Shown here: positions 49,301-61,400 of the stretch, in pieces
How the letters are laid out: each line of letters opens with the position of its first letter
Numbering within the stretch: position 1 is the stretch's first letter
From: Oscarella lobularis
Lineage: Eukaryota > Porifera > Homoscleromorpha > Homosclerophorida > Oscarellidae
Direction of reading: 5' to 3'
NCBI RefSeq assembly: GCF_947507565.1
Contig: NC_089189.1
Coordinates: forward strand, 1,364,001 to 1,428,000
Length of the DNA stretch: 64,000 nucleotides
Translations under genes and position numbers: made by a program
Notes under the pieces: generated by a model
Databases searched by the model: none
Seen by the model: only the letters and a program-made list of their open reading frames with translations
Told to the model about the DNA's origin: nothing

Positions 49301-52300
49301 GGTGATAGATGATTTTGATTCCTTCTCGATCAGGAGCTGACCAAAGTTGTTCAACGATGAAATCTTTAGAGAGTTTCTCGGACTGGCGGACACTGTGCTG
49401 AGAGACAACGTTCCTCGGTTCTCTATGTTCCCGTTACCTATTACTAAGGAATCGACTGATTGAGAAATGTTAAACACAGCTTCAGGTGAAATCTCCAAAA
49501 CAGAAAGACTTGAAAGTTCTAACTTGCTCCCCACTTTTCCCGTCCACATGCCACGCTTCTTGACAACAAGTCGTTTACCGCTTACGACGTAGGCGCCAGA
49601 CGGATTCAAGTTACTGGCTACGTTGATAAGATCTACACTAAACGGATATCTGTCAACTTGGCCACTTCCGGAAATAATTCCGCCGTAATAGAGAAATTCG
49701 TCAAGAACATCCACCTTGTCCCTAGCTGCAAACTCACCAGAGACCATGTACAGCTGATCGCTTACTATCACAGGAACGTGCGATTCGATTTTTCCCCCGA
49801 AAAGTTTGAGCTGTCCCACACGAAGAACGTCAGAATGGAGAGGAACAACGAGCAGCCCGTCAATTATTTCTATCGTTTTAAGAAACGTCGATTTGGACAA
49901 ATCGAGATTAAGTGTGCCTCCTGACACAACGATGTGACTGACATTGAGTGAGCGAGACGATACGGTTGCTTTGCCTGAAATAGAAAGCCGACCTCGCCCC
50001 GAAATGACTGAGTCGGGAAAAGATCGAAAGTTTCCTGATAGCGTCAACTCGGTGCCGAAAGGGACTTCTATTTCTCCTTCTGTCATCTTCACGTTGCTAT
50101 CTGTTGTCACTGCGCCGGACTCGACAATGACGAGGCCCTCGTTGCAAAGCGGTGTCTTCAGCGAGAAAGTTCCTGCGATTTTGAGCGTTCCGTAGTTGAC
50201 TATGAGACTTGCGCCTTCGTACTGCTCACCCGACGCGCCCTGATGCGCAAGGACGGCCGTTGCATTTCTGCCAATTACAAATTTTGCGTGGGAACTCAGT
50301 TGAATCGATCCACCTATATAGGCATCGTTAGACGCGAATACGGTTGTTCCTGGATCGACGACTAAGTCCTTTGATGCTTTCAAAGCGACGAACGACCCGA
50401 CGACGAGTTCTCCTTGGCCAGAAACTATTCCTCCGTGCCATACGCCGTCGCCTATGGTTGTGCTACCGTCCGTAGGACATGAAACAACTCCGTTCGTGAC
50501 ATTGGCATACGTGATATTTGTCTTTCCGCCGAAGTTCACTGTACCCGACGTTAGCGAGAGTGAATCGATTTTTACGGCGGACGTTGAAGAACTGTAGACA
50601 GCACTGGACCAGCCTGTTAAGACCAGTTGGCGTAGAGATATAACGGACGTCGAGTTGGGCGGCGGGGAGAGAACAACTGTTCCTCCCGTTAATCGTAGCG
50701 AAGATATTTCGACGTCATCACTTTCGATATTCAGCTGGCCCCACTGGACGTTCACCTCTCCGGAAGCCCGCAGTTTGGCCGTGTCCTTAAAAACATGACT
50801 TCCGGAAATAATCTTCAGCGTGCTGTTGCTGCTGGCCAGTTCGATGTCCCCCCATGACGTTACAGAGTTTTTCAAAATTAGAACACCTGCACCGAGTGCT
50901 CTAAGCGTGCCGCGATTTTCCGTTTCCGCATTTAGTGTGAAGGAGCCGGAGATCTTGATAAGAGGATTATGCTGAATGCAACCGTAGTTCGTCACGGACG
51001 CTCCCGTGGCCGTGTTAAGAAGCATGTCTGACTCGACGAAGATCTTAGCCTTCGACGTGACTGTCATTTTCGCTCCGTGACTGAGGCTCAGAAAGCTAGC
51101 GGACCATCTACTCGTTCCTGAAATTCGAAGTTGCCGAGAGATGAACTGCTTGTCGTTTGCTTCCACGAGGTCGAAAGAACGGCTTATGTTGAGGATGCTT
51201 CTTGTACTGCCAGATATCGAGCCCTTTTTCCACAGGACTTCATTTGCGGTGATGTCTCCGGTCCCACTGATTGTTCCGTCAATGATAGTCAAGTTTTGAA
51301 CGTTCAGAGGAGCTTCAAGTTGCAAATGGGAGTCCCAGGATAAAGTCAGATGTCGAATTTGCAATGGATTATTTCTCTGTGAGAAAAGTGTCAATTTACT
51401 TTGTCTGCTCAAAGAAAGACTCTCCATGACTAAATTTTCTTCAATCGAGTGGATGACGATGCGCGAGTTAAAACGAAGATTTCCACGCAGAGTCAGAACG
51501 TCTATTGTCAAGAAGCCGCTGTTCAACTCCAGCGTGCTAGTGTTACTGGAGAACACCGCGCAGTTGGATGAAATAACGTGTTGGTTCGAGCTGCTTCTAC
51601 TTGATATTTCTAGAATGCTGCTTTCTTGGAGTGAAAGGGAACCAGAATGGAACCGACTGTGCCCGTACAGGCGAAGACTGCCATAGTCCTGAACCACAAA
51701 ATCGCCGTAGTTTTCAAGTACTCCGTACACAGAGAAAACTCGGCCGCTTTCAATTGTCAGTGTGCCTTTGTTGATAATGAACGAAGGTCCTCCGTTTTGA
51801 TTCACGGGCGACGACGAGTCTACAGAAAAGCTAGCACCAGGCAAAACTGTGATTGAAGATCCGTCGTATTGGGCAAGTGTCCCAAATCCACGCCACGTTG
51901 CTTCATTTGCGATCGCAAGATTGACGTACTGCATGCTTTTTGTTCCGGTGCCAACGATCCTAAGTCTTCCAGCGACTTCCAACGTTGTCTACAACATCAC
52001 AGAACGAGGGGTATTTTTTGGCATTCAAATTGACGATAATTACCTGACCGAAGATGCCTCCCTTAATCCAGCCGCCGATCCACTGGAAGTAATCGGTGAT
52101 AGTTCCTCCGTTGGCTGCTGCAAACTCACCCCCGCCGGAAACAGTTAGTTCGTCCACGTAGATGCGTCTTTGTGACACGAAGGAACTCGTGCCACTGACG
52201 GTAACTCGACGAACGAAAACTGGATCGGAATCGTAAGTCCCAGCCATTTCGAGTGTTCCACCGGAGATGTCTATCGAAGATAAATTGCCGTCGGTGCTGA

Positions 52301-54839
52301 TCGACGATGTTCCCGCAGTGACGCGAATAGTTTCCGTATCGATATTAAAAAGTTGAATCGCAGAAGAGGAGGATTGGGATAGCTGGAGCTCTCCTTTTCC
52401 AGACAGTCGAGATGAGTCGGACATGACGAGAGAAGCGCTAAGCGTAAGGGTACTGTTGAGGCCAACGACGACCTCTCCATCTAATGTTGATGCTCCTTTC
52501 AAGAAGAGATTGCTGTTAAGCAGAGTCATCGAGCCGTGCATGTGCAGAGACGGAACAATGATGAAAGTGTCCGCCATGACGTTGATATTACCTTGACCGA
52601 TAAACGACGTCGAAAAGTCCGAAGAAGAAAAGGTCACAACGCCGATTATATTTGCCCTTGCGTCCGCTGCCAGTTCAAGAGTAGCGGCTTGTGAAAATTC
52701 AATGTTCATGTCGTATCCCTGCACTCGAGCAAAGTTTTGCACGACGAGATGAACATCCGTGAGCGACTTCTTTCTTTGGGTATAGACATTCAGCGTGTTT
52801 GCAGCAATGTGACGGCCACTTACAATGCCACTAGTCCAGCTGAACTCTTTCTGTATGGTCATAGTTTCTGCTTTTAAAGTTCCTGACGTCATTTGTACGC
52901 TTTCAGCGTCTATCTTGCCGTCTGCCCTCAGCGTGCCCCCGCTGACATTGAGCGATTGGACAATTAGCGACAGGTCAGAATCAAGTTGGCAAACACCTGA
53001 GAAAATCGTGAAATCTGTCAGTGTTAGTAAATTATTACTTGAAGCAATGTGGACTGATCCACCACGGATTTCAAGACGTGGCACGAGGACATTATAAATC
53101 TGAATTTGCCCTTCCAAGAGCGCGACTGTTCCGTTTCCCACGATGCGACTCTGACGATTTCTCATCGTCACTTTTCCGGCGAGTGTCAGCCTGTCTTCGC
53201 TCGCGATCTCGTAACTACCTTCCAAGCTCGAGGAACCGCGAATCTCCAACGTTGACATGAACTCCGATTGAACAACTACTCGGCCGTAATTGTTAAATTC
53301 GCTAACAGATATTAAGGTTTTTCCTGTATAATGCGTTGCAGTCTGCACAAGTCCCCAATTGTCTAAGATGGAGTGGCCTTTTGCTGCTTCTGTGATCTTG
53401 CAGCTGACAGCGGCGAATGTCACAACACTGCTCCGAGTAATTGTAAGACGCGTGTTGGCGCCGAGGACTAACGACGATGGCTTGCGAAAGACCGCCCCAC
53501 CGCTGACAACTGCTGTTGAGACAAAAAGATAGACATACGACAAACCGGCGTCCGAGCGCGAGATCTCAACGGTGCCGCTTACTTGGAACGTTCCTGACCC
53601 TCTGACTGTGCCCGCCTTCCACAACCAGCGATCAGTCACGACGACTGAAGCAGAGACGATCACCTGACCGGTTTGTGAATACCATTGATACGGCGAACTC
53701 ATGAAAAGGGATTTTGTCTTGACGTCGACTGATGTCGAAATCATTCCGTCTCCGTTTATAGACAGAGCGTCTATTGATAGAGAACTTCCGCTCGTATCCG
53801 TGTTCTCGAGTTGAACCGTTCCTCTCGTCACTTCGATGCTATTGATGCTTTTTATCACTTCGCTGGCGGAGAAATTAAACGTTAAAACCCCGCCGCTACT
53901 GAGAACTCTTGCAATGGCAGACGACTGGGCGGCTACTTGTGACGTTGCTCCGGATACAGTCTCCAGCGTTCCATCGATTTGAATCATAGCTTCCGGGAGA
54001 AATGCATGAGTTCCCGACATGAGAGTGAGACGCGAATGGCGACCGACGTAAACGCTTCCGGTGCATGTTGATGATTTGAGATGGAACTGAGCGCGCGATG
54101 TTACGTTGAGGTTGCCGTCGTTAATGAAATTCGTCTCCACGTAGCAGCCGTTGCCGAATCCTCGACACTCGAACATCCCTTCGTTTCTCACAAACGTGCC
54201 ATCGTTTCCGGTCACAGTCGATACGCTTGTCATCGTAGCCGTCGCTCCACTCGCGACGACGATTGAGGCGCCTAGTAGGAGTTGAATTTGCGTTTTCCAA
54301 TACATCTTGGAACTGCCAACAACACTGAGATGATCACTGACTGTCATTTCGACGTTGCTCAGGCGGGAAGTGGTGCTTATTTCAAAAATAGCTCTTCGAA
54401 CGAATACCGTTATTTTGCTACCTATCCCTGTGAGACTCCCATCACGCCCACTGAAATCAGCGATGTCGGCGTTGCTCTGCAAACGAAGCTCTCCATGATA
54501 GCTGCGAACGTGTAGTGCTCCGCCAATTGCGCAAGGCCCGTTGACTGTTAAACGGCGGCGAAGTTCCAGCACAATGACAAAATTTTCAGTGCCGAAGACG
54601 CGGAGACTAGCAACTACTACGTCTTCTGAACTGACTACAATCGTGTAGTTGCCAGGATCAGCGATGATGACGTCGTCCCCAGCGGCGGGTACGCGTCCAG
54701 CGTTCCATCTTCCGGAATCGTGCCAGTTGCTCTCCGCCGTTCCCGGGCCGTCGGCTATCCACTCGATTGTGGTGGGGCGTACGACGGGGACACAAAACGT
54801 CAAGAGCAGGCAAACTCCGAGAGCGTGTCGTCGACGCAT
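40390..54839 (-). CDS. B3: giant secreted beta-helix/PSI adhesin-like protein, complete
   Basis: Four exons: 52044-54839, 47446-51988, 47233-47391 and 40390-47177. The total is 14,286 bp, 4,761 residues, with introns of 54-55 bp. It starts at the ATG at 54839 with a signal peptide (MRRRHALGVCLLLTFCV), then W-N-A-G-R-V-P-A-A-G-D-D-V-I-I. Architecture is the same as B2: beta-helix module, two PSI-like modules encoded by exon 3 and the start of exon 4 (CVACLQDSKCVW; CHWCASADSCL), a second beta-helix module (W-S-A-G-R-V-P), and an autotransporter-like final segment ending LKRN without a membrane anchor. Exon 3 has only one usable acceptor (CTTCCGCAG), which settles the same choice in B2. The PSI linker has a short extra stretch (GQSGVHL) absent from B2. 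Divergent with A3 and convergent with A2. Confidence 0.88.
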
Positions 54840-55330
54840 GTAGACACAGTTTCTCGATATGTAAGGGGCTTGGTCTGCGCAGATGCAAATTTAAATGGGG
54901 CGTTCCCTTAGAGATATGCTTTTCGCCAAATTGGTGAAATGGCAGCCTCACAAAAAGATGTGGCTTGCGAATTATTGTAAACTTCTGTTTCTGAAACCGT
55001 TAGCAGCGTTCTTAGGCCCGCTCAAGAAGGATGTGAAACTCCCCCATCCCGTGATCTTGCGCGACTCCCGTGTGGCGCCTCCCCCTCTCTTGGATTCTCT
55101 CACTGGTCTTTACTTAGTATTTTGTGTTTGAGAGAATTCTTGTGAGGGCGTGGGAGAAGAACGATTGAGCAGCTGCAAGCTGCAACGCTATTATTTTCAG
55201 GGCTATTATTGGGAAGCGCACGTGGGCAATGATCACGTGACGAGGGTTAACTCGCGGGCGTTCCTCCTCGCCCCAAGCTGGCGCAAGCATAAAAGGGATT
55301 TCTGGGCTTGGCCTGTCCCGTCGAACAGCG
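54840..55330. promoter_or_regulatory. Presumed bidirectional promoter between B3 and A3, expanded
   Basis: At 491 bp this spacer is over twice the length of the other two. Two CACGTG palindromes lie at 55219-55224 and 55234-55239, 15 bp apart. The extra sequence contains no recognised element or credible ORF. Promoter role is inferred from geometry. Confidence 0.5.
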
Positions 55331-55410
55331 ATGGAGATGAAAGCCATTCGTCGATCCGAGTCCCGTCGAATAGCTATGGAGATGCAAGCTATTCGTCGAT
55401 CCGAAAGTCC
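55331..55410 (+). repeat. Tandem 45-bp duplication in the A3 cytoplasmic tail
   Basis: Two units beginning ATGGAGATG at 55331 and 55376 encode M-E-M-(K/Q)-A-I-R-R-S-E-S. Each unit carries a possible start codon; I chose the first because a shorter tail is not needed to keep the frame. Confidence 0.85.
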
Positions 55411-58400
55411 TTCATACGACGACGAGGAAGACACCTCCGCTGAAAAAAACAGCAATGAAGGAAGCGGAACGGGCAACAGAAAATGGAAAATCGTCTCTAC
55501 TCTAGCGTTTTTCATTGCCGCTGGACTTCTAGCAGCCGTCATTGTGCTAGCAGGTAAAAGTACCCGGTGTGCATGCCCTTCCGTATCCTACCCCTCCGTG
55601 TTCACTCTAGTGAAGTCGACGGTTGAAGTGCCCTCTACAGGTAAGCAGCCGACTCCTACAGCTAGCAAAATTTACTACAGGCGCTGGCTTGCAAACGAAA
55701 GAGAAACCCATAATCTTCTTTGAAAACGTGATGTAGATCTAGCGTTTTCTCAGAAGATTTCTAGGCTGGAGCTAATATTATAATGATCGACTCACGCTTT
55801 AGAGACGTCTGGCTCAAAGAATCCTGTCAGCTCAATAGCTGACACAGCAGCTTCACCAAAATTACCTACGACCACGGCAAGCAGTCAAACCACTGAGAGT
55901 CCAGGCAGAACGACTGTGCGTGGAACTGAATCTTTGACTGCATCTATTCTCGGGTCAACACTGCCAACTGTTCATATTCAGGGAACCACTAGTACAAAGC
56001 ATTCTCTAGGAACTACCACCCCTTCAATAATACGAAACGTGACTGCAAACGGTCAAATCTTCAATGTGTCTGTTGTTCCGCTTGTCATGACATATATGGA
56101 AAGTCGACTGGCCCAGACGGTGTCGATGATGGTGCAAATTCAAGTGAGGTCTGATGACGAAGTAGATTTGGCTGTTTACGGTCGAAAAAACTCTCTTCCA
56201 ACGCACACTCGCTACGACTTTACCCAACCTCTTGTGTCTATGTGAGACCAAATACGCATATAGTTACTTTGCAGTACATTTTCTTGTATATTTTGTCAAA
56301 GGAGGAGGATAGCACTCCAAACATTTCAAGTTTCGGAAGTTCTTACCTCCGGCTTGTGGTACTTCTCTCTGTTCAACGGAGGTCAACGAACTATACAGGC
56401 CGCGCTGCGACTCGTACCGTCTTCACCGCCGTTGCCGTGCCCAGGAGATTGTTCCGGAAACGGCGTCTGTTTCAATGGGAGCTGCGTCTGTTTACCGCCG
56501 TGGCAGGAGGATGATTGCTCAAAATGTACTAAATCAACGGGTTTGGTAAAGTTTTGATTTTCTTTTTAGTTGGATGCAGTTCGTCCGGCTGTGGCGATAA
56601 CGGAAAGTGCAATAACGGTGCATGTGTTTGTGATGAGGGGTGGAAAGGAGCTGATTGCAGCAAAAGTGGATTTGTATAATTATTTACCTTTTACTACCCT
56701 CAGTTTTCTAGTTGATTGCCTACCGGCTGATTGCAGTGGGAACGGCCGATGTTTTGACGGCACTTGCGATTGCGACGACCATTGGAAAGGCAATGGCTGT
56801 GAGAGAGGTAAGAGTTCCTTCACTATGGAAAGCCTTCACATGGAATGAGTTATTTTTCAGAAAGAAAATTGTGTCTCTATAACTGCTCGAATCACGGTGT
56901 CTGCAACGACGACGTGGGGCTATGTGTTTGCGACGCTATGTTTACGGGAGCTGGCTGTAGCGTTGGTAAAATACGTCCTTGCTCACTCTGTAGCCGTCCT
57001 TTCTAAATTTTTCATTTTCTAGCACTCTGCATTAACGACTGCAACGGAAACGGGAACTGCGTAAACGGAAGTTGCAACTGCAACCCTCAGTGGAGTGGGC
57101 TTGCTTGTGACACTTGTGAGAGAACGCTCTTTTTTGCTTTTGGAGTTGCTTCACTTCTCTTCTGTGTAGTCGCGTGCGCTGTGGAATGTGACTTACACGG
57201 AATCTGCGACAACGGAACGTGCATTTGTGAAAAAGGATGGAAGGGAAAAAATTGTCGGACAGGTCATCATTTTTTCCCTTTCCAGAACTTATCACCTAGT
57301 CGAGTTTTCTTTTTAGACGCTTGTCCAAACAACTGTCATCAGACAGGTTCGTGCGCAAAGAACGACGAAGGGGAGTGGCACTGTGCCTGCCTACCGGGTT
57401 TCAGAGGCGAAAGTTGCAATATAGGTCACTCTTTCTCTAAGGGCATGCAGCGTATAGAACCTGCTTGCATTTAGGCATTGAAGGCATTTGCAACGACGGG
57501 TTGGACAATGATGCCGGTTTTCCTCGTTCGAGTTGAAATAGATCGCTTTTCTTATGACAACGTCTGTAGATTCACTCTCTGATTGCAACGATCCCGACTG
57601 CTGCAACTCTTCCGAATGCATAAACAATGTGGCATGCATGGCAGCGCCGGATCCCGCTGAGCTGGTAGTGAACGAAACGTTCAACTCTTCCGTTTCGTTC
57701 TACGAAACCATTCAATTTCTGTTTGATTCCGGTCTGCAATGGAACGTCGATGTGGCTCAGATTGACGAGGCGTAGGTTGCGTTCACTGTCCATTTTCTCC
57801 CTCCGTCATTAGATAATTTTCAAGGCGAGTCGGCGTTGTCAAAGGCATAGTGACGACTCGTGACACAACTCCGTTGACAGGAGTCACTGTCGCCGTGCTG
57901 AATAAGCCGGTTTACGGTCAAACATTGACGCGATCAGACGGCTCTTACGACATTGCCGTGAACGGCGGTGGCTCCCTGACGGTGACATTTAACAAAAATG
58001 ACTTCATCGGCTCTCAGAGATCGATTGCAGTACCAGTCAACGATTACGTGAGAGCTGATGACGTCGCCCTCATTCCTCTCGATATGAAGGTTGCTTTCTT
58101 TCGTGATTATTTCTGCTGTTATTGTGAATGCTGGTACATTGTTTAGGCGACAGAGATTGATTTGGAGAGTGGAGGCGATGATGTCAAAGTAGCGGCTGGT
58201 AGTCGCGTAGAAGACGAGTCAGGGTCTCGGCAGGGCGTACTCATATTTCCTCCTAATACTCAGGCAACGATTGTGCCAACAAATGAGACGGCCAACAACG
58301 TGGTAAATTGTTGTAACTGAACAAAGGCGTCTGCGATTTTCTATTTTTTTTCTTCCTTTTCAGACCGTAGCAAAGCCTGTAATTCGAGTCACAGAATACA

Positions 58401-61400
58401 CCGTCGGCAGTGGGGGACGCGATGCTATGCCAGCTGAGTTACCGCCTTATTCCGGCTACACCTACGCTGTGGAATTGAGTTTGGATCAGGCGTCGGTGAA
58501 CGGATCTACGGAGGTCGTCTTCAATCAGACACTTGCCTACTACGTGGAAAATTATCTTGGGTTTCCGGTCGGAAGTGCCGTGCCTGTCGGCTACTACAAC
58601 AGAACGCTAGGCGAATGGGTGGCTTCCGAGAATGGACGTGTCGTCATGGTGCTCAATGTCACTACCTCGGTGCACGGAAAACCGATTGCTGTATTGGATG
58701 TCAGCGGGAACGGAGTACCAGCAACGCCACAGGCAAGCAGCTACTATATATAGTGTGCTAGAAACCGATTGAAATCTTTCCTCCTTTTAGGAACTGAAAA
58801 CTCTCGGAGTTCTCGAAAAAGAGTTGCTGGAACTTGGGTTGAGGTACACTGCCAATCAAAGTCTTTGGCGCATTCCAATTCGTCATTTTACGCCGTGGGA
58901 TTGCAATTGGCCGTTTGGACCTCCGAGGGACGGTTGCTCGCCTTTTCAGTGCTTTCCAAAAAAGCCCATTAAAAATCCGAGTCCACCAGAAGATCCGAAG
59001 GATCCGTGTCAGTCCAAGGTATGCAATTGGTTGCAAGTCTAATTCTTTGAATTTACTCTAATGCTTTTGTAGGGTTCAATTATCATTCCGCAAACGCAAG
59101 CGCTCGGAGAGGAGCTCAGCATTGCCGGAACGTCAATGAGTCTCTTTTACTTCAGTGACCGAGTTCTTGGCTACAAGCCTATTCTTACCATACCTCTGAC
59201 GGCTGCCTCCATACCGGCGTCTCTCAAAGCTGTACACCTCAGAGTTGTAATTAGAGGAAAGACGTTTGAGAAGAAGTTTCCGCCGTCGCCTAATCTGCAA
59301 TATCAGTTTGTGTGGGACAGAAAAGACGGCTACGGACGAACGGTCATTGGTCAAGTGACCGCATTTAGTGAGTTGAATATTCTTGTCGTTATTTGTATTT
59401 ATTTTTGTTTAGTTAGCATTGGCTACGAGTACGGATTGGTCTATTATCCAGTGTCGTCGGATTTTCGATCAAGTTTTAATCGCCTTTCGCAAGCAACCGT
59501 TTCGAGGCCAGTGAGTCGTCAAAGTGAGACAGCCGTGTTCTGGGAGAAGCGGTCTTCCGTCATTGGAAACGCTTTTGGACCCGTCGAAGTGTCTGGTTTG
59601 GGTGGCTGGTCTATCAGCGCTCATCACTCGTACGATCCGGCATCCGGCGTTCTGTATAGGGGGGACGGTAAAAGAACTCACTTCCGGGATCGTTCAAAGG
59701 TTTGAGACAGAGTCAATGTCTTTTTTTCGGTTCATTTTGCGTTCAGGTTATTGAAACACTGGTGGGTAACGGTGCTAAAAGACCAAAAGATTGCCTTCAA
59801 TGTCGTTCTTCATCTCTCTCTGGTATTTAACAACGTTATTTAATATGTCATTTTTTTGTAATTTTGTTTCTCTTCTTCTCTTCACAGCTGCGTCTTCCTT
59901 GCTTTTGCCTGTTTGCATTGCTGTTGGTGCCGACGGCAGTGTGTTCATCGGTGACTACGAGTTGATTCGAAAAGTTCATCCCGGAGGAAACATGACGACT
60001 GTCGTCGATTTCAGGTTACACATACACACTCATTTGTAGGCATTCGACGGACACTCTCTTTTAGTACCTCGCCACCCAATTATGCGTATTACATTGCAAT
60101 CAGTCCTGTGAACGGCGACCTGTTCATCTCTTACCCAAGAACAAGGCGAATCTACAGACTGAAAGCGTCGCTGTTGTCGTCTGGCCGGTCTCCTATTACC
60201 TTGGACGATGTTGACAAAGTTCCAGGTGCGGTATGGCTTTGTAATATAGTCTTGAAATTATTAACTTTCAATTAGGAGCAACTGTGTTTGCTGGCACGGG
60301 AGAAAAGTGTCATGGGTGGGACGAGAGTTGTGGCGATGACGGCCTCGCTGTCAACGCTCGCCTCTCTACTCCTAAAGGAATTTCTGTTGGATCTCGAAGT
60401 GACGTTTACTTTGCCGATGGAAAGGCGAGTAACTTTCAATTTTCTCGTAGCAAAACAATAGGCGCTGCCGTTGGTCTTTAGGTAATACGGCAGATTGGCG
60501 TTGACGGGGTTATAAGTACCTTTGCCGGGTCTCGTCAGCCGCGTGGCTGCTCACCGCCCGGCTGCACGATCGACGAAATCGAAAACGGCGACGTCGAACT
60601 TGATCGTGCCTACTTCGACTGGCCGACAGACGTCGTGGTGCAACGCGATGATGAGTCAGTTTACTTTGTCGACGGTAACGACGTTTATCACGTCACTCGC
60701 GAAGGCCGAGTGCGACTCGTTGCAGGCCATGCTCCGCACGTTACGCCTGTGTTAGAAATTTATGACGACGAAGGCAAAATAAGCAATCAATTCACTTCTC
60801 GTCGCGCTACGTCAGTCGACTTTAACAGACTTCAAGGATTAGCCATATGGCGCGACGGTTCGGTGTACTTTACAGAAACAGATGGTCGTCGCATCAATCG
60901 CGTTTTACTACTCGATCAGGACGGCTTTGTTAATCTCATTGCGGGCGTTGATTCTGATTGCGACTGCCGATCTTGCTCGTGCTTTGCCGGCGACGATCAA
61001 GCAGCAATTTCAGCAAAGCTTTCTTATCCTTCGGCTGTTGTTTTATCGCCCGATGGCGGTCAACTCTACGTCGCTGATCAGGGTAATGTTCGCGTGAGGA
61101 TGGTGCGCATTTCACTTCCTTCAGCATCGAGAGGCGGTCACTACGTCATTCCGTCGGACGACGGCCATCACGCCTTTTTATTTGACGTTACGGGTCGTCA
61201 CGTATCGACGGCACTTGCTTCATCCGGTGAAGTTGTACAGACATTTGAATACGAGGACTTTGACACGCCGCGGGGCCAGCAAGGACTGCTGATGGCAATT
61301 CGCGACCACTACAATAATTCGCTCTTTGTGCGGCGTGCGTCGGATGGTCACGCTTTTGCGCTCGAGTCGAGCTACGGCTATCGGACGAATCTTAAAATGA

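Noticed and set aside
54895-55131. A 78-residue ORF in the B3/A3 spacer
   Set aside because: No domain, no homologue in the other two spacers, and no splice or codon support.
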